DNA from: Phlebopus portentosus
Taxonomy: Eukaryota; Basidiomycota; Agaricomycetes; Boletales; Boletinellaceae
Reading direction: 5' to 3'
NCBI GenBank assembly: GCA_037892935.1
Contig: JAYXKI010000014.1
Location: 1,096,001 to 1,160,000, forward strand
DNA: 64,000 nucleotides
Position 1 is the stretch's first letter; every line of letters begins with the position of its first letter. The translations under genes were made by a program, and so were the position numbers. Shown piece by piece: positions 24,401 to 36,202 of this stretch. The notes below the pieces were generated by a model, which saw only the letters and a program-made list of their open reading frames with translations, did no database searches and was not told the origin of the DNA.

Positions 24401-27015
24401 GTTGATGACGAACAGCAGAATGCTGGTCAACAATACATGATGGCGGAGACCATGCCGCATGTTCCTCTTGGCATACGCAAAGACGAGGGTCAATTAGCCG
24501 TCGCGTCTCCTCGTTCCTTTGCAAGGTCCCGGACTATTCGTCGTCCAGGACAATCTAGTCCTCGTAGGGTAAACACCTCATCGCGAGCAAATGCAACTTT
24601 CCTCACTGAATGTTCATTCGGAGTCGCCCATGATCGTCTCGTCGAGGTCATTACAGACGTGCAGCCCTTTGAGCCGTACTGGGATTCATTGACAGTGCTA
24701 GACCTTTCAAGTAAAAGGCTTGATAGCGTTGCTCGATTGAAGGAGTTCCTTCCGAAACTTGATTCTCTTAGTCTGTACGTCACCCGACGTTAATAGCTTT
24801 TCGCTGGTCGCTAACAATGTGTCCACTTTTTAGAAACGGGAACCTATTATCTTGGCTGAGTGGTATTCCTAGTACCGTACGAACTCTCTCGGTCACTTCA
24901 AACGCGTATGTGTGTCATATTATGCCTTTCTCCATCTATTCTCATGTGTTGTATGTTCAAGTCTCACGAGCTTAACGTCCTTTGGGCACTTGAAGAACTT
25001 AGAAAATCTCGATATCAGCCACAATGACATAGATTCCTTACAGCGTATGACCTTGTTCAGTTCTAGTGCTTCGTCGGACTGACTTTAAATTGTAGAGTTA
25101 AAGTGCCTGAGCCACCTCCGCGAACTTAGAGCAGACGGGAACAAGATCACGGAATTGGACGGCTTGGAGGACTTCGACGGTCTCCTGAAACTCAGTCTAG
25201 AAAGCAACCAGCTGCATGAAGCTCATTTAGCCAAGTTCCGATGGTGAAGTATCTTCAATAAATTGTCAACCTCAAGACTGACGATAGCTTGTTTCCAAGG
25301 TCTCGACTTGAGCTCTTAAATTTGGCCAACAATCAGATTGAGACTGTAACCGGTCTTGAAGCTGCTCCTGCTCTCGTTTCGTTAAGTCTAGGTTCGATGG
25401 CCTCAATTTTGTCTGTCCTCTATGCACCTGATCATCTCTTAGATAACAACTTCCTCTCAACCTTCGACCAGACGGAAGAAGTGGCCGAGCAGGCTCGCGT
25501 CAAAAATCGGGACCTTCGCATTTTACACAAACTTCGTACACTTCGCCTGAGCGGAAATAGACTCACATATCTCAACGTGGCTCGTTTTCCCAACCTGCGT
25601 ACTTTGTACGTGGACAATAACTGTTTAGCTGACGGGAGACCCGTTCAGCGAGGGCAAGGTCAAAGAAGATTGCCGCGGAGGCTCTGTGGCCTTCACCGTC
25701 TTTGCAAGCTTGAGAATTTCAGCGCGCGAAATCAAAACACTGCTGGAGTGCGTGATTCTGGCTTGTAAGTATTTCGTGTCGTCCACCATGTCCGCTCGTG
25801 TTCGAGTCATTCACATTTTTTACGTTTCAAAAGGCAACTGCAAACTGGCGAAGTACGGGACATAAAACGTTTGTATCTCTCAGGTGACTCTTCCCGAAGT
25901 TCGTTTCATAGACGCTAGTGGTGTGCTGATTTGAAAATTTGATCACAGGGAATCCTTTGCCGCTTCTATTCGGTATAGACACCCAAGCATGCTACAACCT
26001 CGTTTACCTGGAGCTTGCGGCTTGCCGACTTGCTTCTCTACCGGCCGAGTTTTCTTCACTTCTACCGAACATCCGCGCCCTGAATCTCAACTACAATTTC
26101 CTGGAGTCTGATGAAATTTCTCGAGGCCTGGCCGGACTTAAACGCCTACGAAAATTGACGATCGTCGGCAACCGTATGACAGGTACAAAGGTTCTTGTGA
26201 AGATGCTCAGCGCAATGGGGCAAGATATCGAGATGCTGGATTTCAGGTACGTGCGACTGCATGTTTTGTTCTGCAATTACCTTCGCTTCTATGAGATGGC
26301 CTCAGTATGGCTAGTTCATGCCGAGAAACCTGTCTTCTGCCATTGAAGGCGCACAAGCTGTGACGCTTCAGTTGGTCACGCGTTTGAAAAGATGCGGTTC
26401 TTTCTTTCTCAGATGAGAATTATTGCAATTGCTTCATTCCATTGCTCTTCAGATGCAACTAAAGATACTCACATGCCGTTTTGTCGGATCAGGATGAACC
26501 CATGTACTCTTGGCTGGTACCTGCCATTACTCGTGCAGGATAAGGATAATGGGGCTCTTCTGCAACCTTCGGAACCTCTGAAGGAAAAGCATCATGCTCC
26601 GTTCACCTCGGCGCTTCCACCAATAGGAAGATTATCTGCGGAAGTCCCCGAAGGTTCGGAGGAAGCTGCTAAACGGAGAAGCGGTATTGTTCCATCTTTA
26701 TTGCCCTCATCAGGAGTAGATGGTCCAGTGGGGATCGGGTACCGGACCGCATGCAGTAATGGGAAGAACAACAAACGCTGTGCATCACAGTGGGAAGCTC
26801 TCGATGCCCAATTTCGTCGAGGACTCCCTGATAAAGCGTACGCAGGTCGTTTGGCATACCGAGGCTTAATCATGCGCGCTTGCCCTCAAATTACCGTCCT
26901 GGATGGCGTACGAATATCTGAAAAGGAGAGGAGGAAGGCCGAGGCACTTTTGATGCGTGTTTTGAAAGAAACAATGGTTGCTGGCGTACCATCTCACGCT
27001 CTGGGGCAACGATGA
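21485..27015 (+). CDS. Cdc11/Nud1-type septation scaffold, leucine-rich repeats
   Basis: Fission yeast Cdc11 and budding yeast Nud1 sit at the spindle pole body and anchor the septation/mitotic exit kinase cascade. The first half (21.5-24.6 kb) is Ser/Pro-rich and acidic, probably disordered and phosphorylated. The second half (24.6-27.0 kb) holds about ten leucine-rich repeats (for example LTVLDLSSKRLDSVARL, LRELRADGNKITELDGL, LELLNLANNQIETVTGLE, LRTLRLSGNRLTYLNV, IRALNLNYNFLESDEIS). The family's closing block is RRGLPDKAYAGRLAYRG followed by CPQITVLDGVRISEKERRKAE. At least eight introns are present. The N-terminus looks conserved in two frames: from Met 21485 ending TAPAWQTDDL, then in another frame GDEWIEDDEDVEEV. 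A single missing base near 21530 separates them. If real, translation would have to start later, for example at Met 21784. Confidence 0.88.
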
Positions 27016-30000
27016 TATGCCTTTATCTTACTGTCGGCCCTCAACGGGCATGGTGGATATCGGTGCTATTTTTCAAAATATTCTCCGGTCGGCGGAGACA
27101 GAACCAGGAGTTCCTTTACGAGGTGGGCTGATGAGGTAGTAACTCTAACCACACGGTTCATTTCAAACACCGTCCAACTATCGAAGGAAGTGCACTTCAG
27201 CCTCATCGGCTTTATATCCTATCCTGCTTATGTGCAGCCATGGAATACGAGGCGACGATTGTTCGGCCAAACATCATCCAACCACGTTCCACAGTCTCAT
27301 CATATCATAATGTGGAGTATATTCTTCGCCTCCGACCAATCGCCTCCTCTACTTGGCTGTTTACCCAGATCCTACTCAAGTATTTCATCTCATTATTGTT
27401 GTATGCTTCATATACCTGTACGTTATTCCGCCTTCAGGATCTCCTTTCCTTTCTTTTTCATCTTTTGGGTATTTTGCGCAATCCCAGTTTTTCTCTGACT
27501 TCTGCCATCACGTCGCATCTTGTATATCGTTTCCACCGAAGGCACAGGACTGCTACATTTATCATCAATCTATTGTATCATTTTAGTAGAGGTAAACACT
27601 ATATCATGTCCTTCTTATGTCCTTATCGTATTCACCGTGGAGTCTTCAAGAAGTTCTCCGGAACTGGTCAGTAGATCCTAAACCCTCGCTCATGTAAAAT
27701 CCGCAGAGGACAGTTTGTTTACGTGATAAAGAACAACATTAAATTACATTGCACGAGTGGAGCGCCGGCTGCTAGTTGATACGAAGAGAGCGCAGAAGTT
27801 CAGTAATAGCGTAAGTTAGTGTATTTGAAAATCCGTAACCTCACCCTCGGCGTCTGAGTCTTCATGACGCACCCAAGTATACCAAATCAGTTTCTCGCCG
27901 CTCTCCGAGCATACGCGATTCTAGTCCTTCTAGTGTCCAGCATCGCTCGGCATTGGTCACATATAAACATAGCTAACCCCATTCTTCAAGCTGATTCGGA
28001 AGAGCGTTTCCGAGAATGCCGCGAGAGGCTTCCCGTGATGCCAGGGGGGGGGGGGGAGTCGGGAACAGGAAGGTATGACGATCCATACACCAACCACGCG
28101 CAGCTATTTGCGTCAGATCTGAAATGCCAATGAGGATAATAAATCTGAGCGGAGAGTCGAAACTTGATCCAAGCATCCTTCAGTCTTTTTTTTTTTTGTT
28201 CTCGCCCTCGATTCAAAAACATCGCATCACCGCAACATCCTGACACCGGCGGCGCACCAGGACTTAGGCGCGAGTGGAAGCGAACGAGCGAGGAGCATAT
28301 AGATTACCATAAAGACTGCTTCTTGACGAAATCTCAAACCGGATTTTGCAATTTTATTCGTACCTTTCCTTTAGGATAGATGAGGGCGGAGATCTGAAGA
28401 TCCGTGTCGAGGATACATAGTCATAGTGTGTGTGTCTGTGAGATTATGATACCGGTTATCCGAAGACCGAATCTTGTATCATGAGTATAGGCGCCAGTGA
28501 ACAGTCTAGAGCGATTCAAAACTAGACAGCGTAGTACCAGTGTATCTCAGGCCTACGAATCTAGAGCCGGCGGGTCGATTCAAGCAAATTGACGATCAAT
28601 CGCTTCGTAACGCGGACTTACGATGCTCGAGAGTAGGTGTCAGGACTTGACACGAACGTGTCAAGGCCGGTCGACCGTCGATCGATTTGATGAGAGAAGG
28701 GCTGTACCTAATCTGGTCAGCCTGTTGATATCAAGCGATCTCTGTCTTTGAAACGAAGGAATTTCGAACGTGTATCGTCTGAATCTGTAGATTTTCTCCG
28801 GGTTTTGGCGAAATCCGAGAGACAACCAGGTCCAACTCACCACAGCATCTTGCAAAGGCAACCCAATTGTACGGGACCACGCGACCATCGGGCTAGATAC
28901 TTGATGTTTGTTTCTTTCCTAGTTTGCTATTTTACTTTCAACTTTCCTAAAGTTGCGCCTTTCCCACGGGAGAATCATTGCATTGTGAGCCGGACAAAGA
29001 TATCACGCGCGGAACGAAAAATTGCCAGTGAGCTCAAAGACTTTCCATCCCCCCCATCATATGATCGAATCGGAGCACGGGTGCAGAGAGATGGAAGAAG
29101 CGTGCGGAAGAATGTGAAGACGAATGAGCGCCACAAAGTGATCACGAACACCGAAGAGCCCTCCTCAGGATCCCTTTGTCCTTTCCCAAAGTTCCGAAGC
29201 TCTCAGCATTCCGACTTGCGTTAGTTTCAGGACCGAAGTCCGTGCGATACAAGGACCAGCATACCAAGGGTCAATTTTCTTTCGACTTTGCGTTCCCCGT
29301 ACCATATGGTTCCCAAAGCATAAGACAATAGCAGAAATCAGCTGGGGTGAGGACGACAACCTGAGTGTGGGTAGTATAATCTCATCCGCAATTTTAATTT
29401 TCCAATTCCATCATCGGCAAGTGCCGATTACTGGTATTTCCATAACAGGAAAGGAACACCCACTCGTGTTTACCAAAATTGGAACAATCAGCTCTTTAGC
29501 AACGCAACGAACCCTCATCACTCGTGAAAATAAGTTACCCACCCTGCAGGGAACAAAGTGTAGGTAAGTAATGATCTGCGGGACATCTATCTGAGGAAAA
29601 GGAGGAGATGTTCCCACCGATACTCAGGCTATGATGCTATTATTGACGAACAAGAGAGTGCAGTGGGTGCTAGAAACCACAAACACACTAGACCAGGTTC
29701 AAGAGCCAGGGATATCGTTGCATTGAGGAGGAAAAAAGAAGCATTTCATAATGATTCCAGCTATGAATGGATGGGCACTATCGGACCTTCTCCCTCGAAC
29801 ATTATTCTATCCAATAGGCAGATAGATATGCAAATGCCCACAGCCCAGACTAGTGGAAACAAGGTGGTTTTTGTACTAAACAGGCAAGTCTTCTCGGCTT
29901 CTCGCTTTATGCTCGTATTTACGTTATGTAGAGTATACGGCAGGGTGGGTGGGGTGAATAGATAGGACTCCAATAGGATAAACCAAGGATATCACGTATG

Positions 30001-30690
30001 AGAAGCCAAGAAGCCAGTACGGACCAAGCTCACAGAAGCACCCAAATTGATATCGAATTCGAAATTATTAGGTGAAATATGGACTCTTTCTCTCACTCAG
30101 CTATACGGTAGGGTGCATCAATATCTACCCTGTTGGATCGTCAGTTTGTGGATTTTCTTCCCTTCTCTTTGACCCCAGGTTCCATGCCGATAACCAATAA
30201 GCGGAACGAGGCGGGAGAAGAGAAGAGAAGAAGCCGTAGGAAAAGACGCTGCTGTTGGGAGTGCTTTCTTCTGAGGACGCAATGATCTCGAGGGTTGAGA
30301 TGCTCATCTATTCTCCATCCCGCATCTTATGTGCGATTGATTTGCGAAGAGTTACGAACAGGATTCGTTCGTTCGAGCGGGTAAGAGAACTTGACAATTT
30401 GGTGATGTTGCTCAAACAGGATCGAACAATCTTTCATCAAATACTTCAGACCAAATTCTATCTGATGCCACATTTACCTTTCTTTTCTTGGAGTACTAAA
30501 GACGGGGGAAAAAGGGAAAGCAAAATAAATATGATGGGTGTTCTTGATCAAGTGGCGTCTTCGCATCATCTCTGGGCTGGAATGAGCGAATAGGCTAGCA
30601 GAAGTAGTGTTCCGCAGACCATGATACGATGCTAGTGGCGCGCGGGTAAGGAGCAACCATTCAGTTGATCTCATCTCACTTGATGCTGAG
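27016..30690. other. Gene-poor stretch after CDC11/NUD1
   Basis: 3.7 kb with no supportable gene. It begins with the presumed 3' untranslated region of the scaffold gene. A run of 13 G (28044-28056) and a run of 12 T (28186-28197) are present. The longest frame (28748-29224, plus) has no domain and low plausibility. Confidence 0.4.
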
Positions 30691-31026
30691 GAAGAAGCAG
30701 TCTCACTTTCCGCGACGATTCTGATATGTTACATCCAGCGGGAAGGCCAGCTGGCCAATCCACACGAGTGCCACTTCGAGATCAAGAATTCGAGAAGCTA
30801 AGCACCCGCTCAATGACGACGATGATCCCGTGTGTATGCATGTTCCGCGATCGTGAACACAAACGCCGAGTACATATTATTATCTAACATCACCTGGGGA
30901 GAAGAGTCTCATGCTCGGTGAATGATTCTGATACGTCCTAGCCAGCCGGGCGGCCAGCTCGCCAATCCGAGAGGACGCCACTTCAGGATCAAGAGTTTGA
31001 GAAGCTAAGCACCAGCTCGATGAACA
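30691..31026. repeat. Diverged direct repeat, two copies about 126 bp
   Basis: Copy A (30691-30818) and copy B (30901-31026) align along their length with an offset of about 208 bp. Shared blocks include GATTCTGATA, GGCCAGCTGGCCAATCC (GGCCAGCTCGCCAATCC in B), GCCACTTC, GATCAAGA and GAGAAGCTAAGCACC. Divergence suggests an old duplication. There is no coding potential, and the sequence does not fit 5S rRNA or a tRNA. Confidence 0.7.
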
Positions 31027-32902
31027 TCTCATGCACGCCCAGCAATCGTGGGTACAGCTAGTATCTATTGTAACGGACTGTCTATCTCGTTGCCGGCGAG
31101 CAGACCTTGTGTCCGTCGACGTCCACAAATTCGACGCATACGTGCATTACTGTAACTTCGTTCTGTCCACATTTTTCAACCTGAGTGGATTACTACGTTC
31201 GAAATGTGTGTGTAGGACTGCTAGCCACCCAACAGACAGACCGGTCCACAGTCCAAAGCTCTATAGTGATACGATAGGAGAGCGTCAAAAGACAAGTGAC
31301 GACCTGTAAAGTCTATCTGACATACGCGTAACGGCATAACGGCTTCAAGTTGATATTTTACTTCCTGTAATGTCTAGAGTGGATATATGGAAGGCTCCGG
31401 CCTCGTACACATCCGCATACCGCGTATGGATGCCGATAGTCACCCGAAGGATCAATACTGATATTGACAAGGACATCAAGATCCGCGCTGTCTCTAGTCT
31501 CGCCTGACCTCACCTCCTGCTCAGCATCGACATCCCTCTCTTAACTGCCTTTAATTAACCCGGGGCCTTTCGTGGCTTCCCTGCCTTGGAAGTACCCGTC
31601 CTGTCCCACAATAAATGATCTCGAGCCGAGCCGAGTTGGCCGAAATCCATCCATAAATCATTTTATACACCTATTCTGTGTCTTTCTTTTGTCGATAGTA
31701 CAGCACTAGTACATACATATGCATGTGCTCTGATTCAGATTCAGATTCAGATTCACCATGCACCCACCACGGCCGAAGGAAGATCCAACCAATGTTCCAT
31801 GTGCTTGCTCGCTTACTGTCTCGTCTCACCCATCCCCTCGTCCGAATCACCCGGTTACTTGGGTAGTAGAGTGTCCAGACGGGCCCGGTAAACCGCTCGA
31901 ACATATCACCGGAAGTCATACATATGCATATGATCAGACAGACATAACTATTCTCATCGAAATCCCTCTTTACATCGTTTCTGGAGCTGGAGTTTGGAAG
32001 GTGTGGACACAGAGCCTGAGAGTGACGTCGGTATACGCATGCGCATGATTAATTTCAAATTTTGCCATAAATCATGTTAGCGCTGAGGATCACTAAAGCA
32101 GCGCTATGTAATTTATCAAGTCTAATCTATGCTAAAGCTTGCACGTAACGGATATGTTATACATATCAAATGGAAGTCCTCCGCTTCTCCCTCTGGCAAA
32201 CGCTGACTGAACATTCGGAAAGAATGAGCGGCAATTATGTAATTGAGATATATGGCATTGTCAAACATAAGTAAGTACTATTTATCGGGGTTTCCAGAGA
32301 TAGAGCGAACAGAATGCATGCATGTATGTACATATAACTGTAAATCTTATTGCATCGAATAAGTACAGTAATAAGTATACGGTACAGCTCTTACTTAGAC
32401 AAGCACAGACTCGGACAAAATACGATTTGGTTAGTTAGCTATTTGTCAAACAAACAGGGGGTACAGGCAGAGAGACAGAGAGACAGACAACGCAGACGAT
32501 TATACAAATACTATTATATGAATACGTTATTTATGTACGAGACAGAAGGATGACGAAAGACGAGATGGAGATGGACAAAATATGAGATGAAAAACGAAGT
32601 CGAATAGAGAACAACAAAAGAGGATAGCGGCGGATAGTAGACGCTCCAAGAAAGGGAGGATGAGGATGAGGATTGTTGCAGTAGATGGATGAGTAGGTGG
32701 TCGGATTGACAAGCAACAACAAGAAACGAGAAAAAGAAATGATAGAGAAAGAGAACAACGTCCATTGAGTTGTAAGGAGGAAAGCAAGATCAACAACAAG
32801 AGAAAGTAGACACTTTCAATAACAAGAGAACGCGAACACAAAACACCCAAAAAGACGAAAATGTAATAAAATACACTCAAAAAAAAAGGCAAACAGACTC
32901 CG
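31027..32902. other. Gene-poor stretch before the homeobox 3' end
   Basis: 1.9 kb without a recognised gene. It contains a short hexamer array of TTCAGA units at about 31731-31755. From about 32460 to 32900 it is strongly purine-rich on the plus strand (pyrimidine-rich on the coding strand of the homeobox gene), consistent with that gene's 3' untranslated region. Confidence 0.4.
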
Positions 32903-35900
32903 TCAGTCACCGCCCATCGTCAACATTCCCCGAGCGTTATTCGACCCATTCGTAACAGCAGAAGCCGCAGAAGGCGGCGGGAAGATGTAATCGCGCGGGG
33001 GCATCGGCGCAGCTGTCGCAGGACTCCCAAGTTGTCCTTGCTGCGACGGCGAATACGCGTTCGTTTGATGCTGCGAAGCATACCCGACCTGCGGGAGCGG
33101 GCTCGGACCAGGTAACGAGTTCCTCGTCGCGGGCGGCGCGTACAGCTGCAGTCCTCCTCCTCCTCCGCCAGAAGATAGATGCGCTTGGGAATGTAGGGCG
33201 ATAGCAGGCATACTCGCTCGTCTCTGTGCGTGCAAGCCGAGGTCGTACAGCGCCGAATGGCCTAATGCCGCTTGCTGCTGCTGCCTATACTGCTGTTGTT
33301 GCTGTTGTTGCTGGGCATACAACCCCGAGTTCATACCCAGTCCCTGCGCGCTATGAAGCTGATGTCCCGCTTGCTGTTGCTGCGAATACCCCATATTCCC
33401 GCCAAGGCCAGCTAATAAGGCCGAGCCCCATGTTGCTCATACCCGAGCCCATGCCCATACCGTAATTACTCTGCGAATGAGAGAGATGATGTGACGACGA
33501 GAGGCCGTGATGCCCGTGGGAATGTGCTGGCGAGAGCCCAAGAGGCGTCCGAGCAACGCTTGAGGAGTGAGTATTGCCCAGAGGGAAGGACGGAACTGTC
33601 GTTGTTGGTCCTTGTGGTGTACGTTGAGCAGGAGCCAGGATACGTCGACGAGCCTAAACGAAAATAAAACAAAGTTAATTCCAAATGAATAAATATCAAA
33701 AAAGAAGAAAAAAAATTAAACCACGTACGTTGATCATCCAGTTCGACACCTGGCTCATTGACAACCCTGTCGCATGACAGAGTTGTTTTTTCTCCTCCTC
33801 GCTCGGGTAGGGATGGTCGCTATGGCGGTGCAACCAATCCTTTAGGAAATCCGTCGTGGGTTTCGGCAATTTCCCGCGCCTGCGTGCGGGGCGAGCAGCG
33901 ACCTGAGCGGCCACTTGGGCTGCCTGGACAGCGGCAGCTGGAGAGACGTTCAGCGCCGCGGCGGCGGCTACAGCTGCGCTTGCCGCAGCAGAAGCCGAAG
34001 AAGAGGACGACGGATTCATGCGCGGCGAGGGAGAGAGCGAGGCCGTCTGCGGATGTTGCTGATTCGACGAACTCGATCCAGTGTTCGCATTCGGAGAGGG
34101 GAGGACAAGTTGACCAGTGGGAGTGAACCAGTCCTGTTGCTGATCGTTGTTCTTTGCGTGCCCGGAAATACGAGGCAGGCCGCCTAGTCCTGCATTTGAG
34201 TTGAAACCAAATCCACCAGAAACGCCGGCGGATGCAGGGTATATCGTCGCAGACGAAGGCGAAGCGGAGGACCGTCCAATGGACCCCCAATCCGCACCAC
34301 TCGTCAGATAATCCTTCTGGCTTTGGTTCTGCTGACCATATGCAGTCTGATAGGAGGCCGAGTGCTGCTGATGCTGATGGCCAAAATCAAGAGGTGTCTG
34401 CGGGAAAGTGCTGCCGGGTGTAGAGGCAAGTGTACTCGTCGGCGTTGCACCAGATCCGAACGGTGATGCGCCCGTCCCATTGCCAGAATTAGGCGTCGGG
34501 GTTGGAGTACTCCCGCTCCCGTTGCTCCCACCGCTCGTATTCCCACTATCCAAAGACGACGGAGCTGGGAACTGATACCCAGCCAGTCCAGAAGTGTCAG
34601 GAGCAGAAAGCGATGACAATGGAGACGGGCCGGGACTCATTCCAGAGCTGAATCCGTATCGGCCACCACCGCCTTGGTTTTGAATATACTGTCCCTGAGG
34701 TGGAAGGGAGGAGCGCTGTGCAGAGCGCACGGCAAGTGAATTGCTATAGAGTGACGGTAAGGAACCACGGCGCAGATCGAGACCAGTACCAGTGACATTG
34801 AATGCGAAATTACTGCTCGGGAAGGGGCTCGCGCTCTGTCCCTGGCCCTGGCTCATGGCGTGTGAAGATGGGGAGGACTGAGAGAAACTCTGCTGCATCT
34901 GGTTCCCTAGCTGGGCGAATGGCGCTTGTGCACCATGGGAGGTCGGCGGGGCACTATTTGATGTATTCTCGAGGGCCGAAAAGAGCGGTGGAAGCTGCAC
35001 GCGACCTGACCCCGACCCGGAACCGTCTCCGTTATTGGCTCCAGCGCTTGCAATAATGTTCGTTGGTACGGGACTGGAGCTTCCGAGTCGGCCCACGCCA
35101 GATTCAAGGCTAAGACTCGGTCGGGGACGCTTCGCTCGGGGTGATCCATCAAATGCATCGTAGGAATCAAACTCGTCCATAATACCAGGACTCTGAGCGC
35201 GTTTAAGGCTCTGTCCGTGCTGGGCACTGTACCCAGAATGGGAAGTTGGTGCAGTCGAACTTGTGTGGACTGACTGGACTGACTGGGCTGAGGCGGAGGA
35301 GATGGCGGAGGAAGACATGCGACGGGCAGCGTAGTCTGAGTCTTCGATGTCCTGGTCTGGATCGAGATGTGAGTGGTGGTGCTGGTGGTGATGCTGAGGG
35401 TGGTCATTGAGGAGGTCTATGCTCGTGATGGAGTGCATGTTGAGGGAATTGTCCATGGAGCTGCTGTCGAGAGAATATAGTTAGCGTATGTCACAGCGCT
35501 TGACGGGAGAGGCGCGGGGCGGGCTAGTCGGGGGATGGACCGACGTGTCGGGGAATAGCCGAAGAAGGAGAGAACGCGAGGGAAGGAACGAATGTGAGGA
35601 GGAATGCGTGGAACGTGTGGATGATAAAGAGCGACTGGGTCTGAGGCTGAGCAACACGGCCAGCTCATATTCATCATCATTAATAGTATTTCATCCCCAT
35701 TTTCAAATATCAAATATCCAGCTCTTTGCAATGCTATTCCCTCTTTTGGGATGCTCGACACATTGACAGCTGCGTCCACAAGCTCGGACTCGGAAGCTCT
35801 CGGCCAATCCATTCAATCAATCATCCATCTCACTCATCCCCCTCCAATCACCGCCGCCGCCGTCCATCACCACCATTCCAGCGCATATATCCAAAATATA

Positions 35901-36202
35901 AAATAGAAATAAAAATAAAAATAAAAAATAAACTGAAACACCACTCACGTCTCGTACTGCAGCTGCAGCTGCGCAATATTGAAATCGTTCAGCTCGGAAG
36001 CAGTCAGCGCGCCTTCACTGCTACGGCTATTGCTGTTATTCTTCGCCTCCGACGGGGACGACGAAAGCAATGTCAGATCGAGGTTATCGAACGCAGCGGC
36101 GGTGGGCGACTCGGCAGCGGTAGCGGCGGCGTGGTGCGACAGGCTCAAAGGAAGACTCGTCGCAGAAGTGAACGTCGGTTCAAGCAGGAGCATGGCGCGC
36201 AC
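32903..36202 (-). CDS. TALE-class homeodomain transcription factor
   Basis: The homeodomain is at the exon junction near 33.7-33.9 kb: RRRGKLPKPTTDFLKDWLHR, then HPYPSEEEKKQLCHATGLS and MSQVSNWMIN joined across an intron to ARRRILAP. The PYP three-residue insertion between helices 1 and 2 defines the TALE/KN class, and WxINxR is the recognition helix. A large Ser/Gly/Gln/Asn-rich region precedes it; the C-terminus is rich in Gln runs and ends GMLTMGGD. Exon 1 (36202-35945) starts MRAMLLLEP and joins after an about 470-nt intron to SSMDNSLNMHS. An 85-nt intron splits the homeodomain at MIN/ARRR. A further 49-nt intron (GTATGG...TTATTAG, about 33456-33408) restores the frame between QSNY and AGLGGNMGYS. 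Such regulators act in fungal development; the specific target is unknown. Confidence 0.88.

Noticed and set aside
28044..28056. Run of 13 G as a regulatory G-rich element
   Set aside because: A lone homopolymer with no other G-tracts near; more likely a mutable or poorly sequenced tract.
30691..31026. Direct repeats as a CRISPR-like array
   Set aside because: Only two long, diverged copies, in a eukaryotic genome; no spacer/repeat pattern.
33400..33460. Apparent one-base frameshift in the homeobox gene C-terminus
   Set aside because: A 49-nt intron with GTATGG donor and TTATTAG acceptor joins QSNY to AGLGGNMGYS in frame, so no frameshift is needed.
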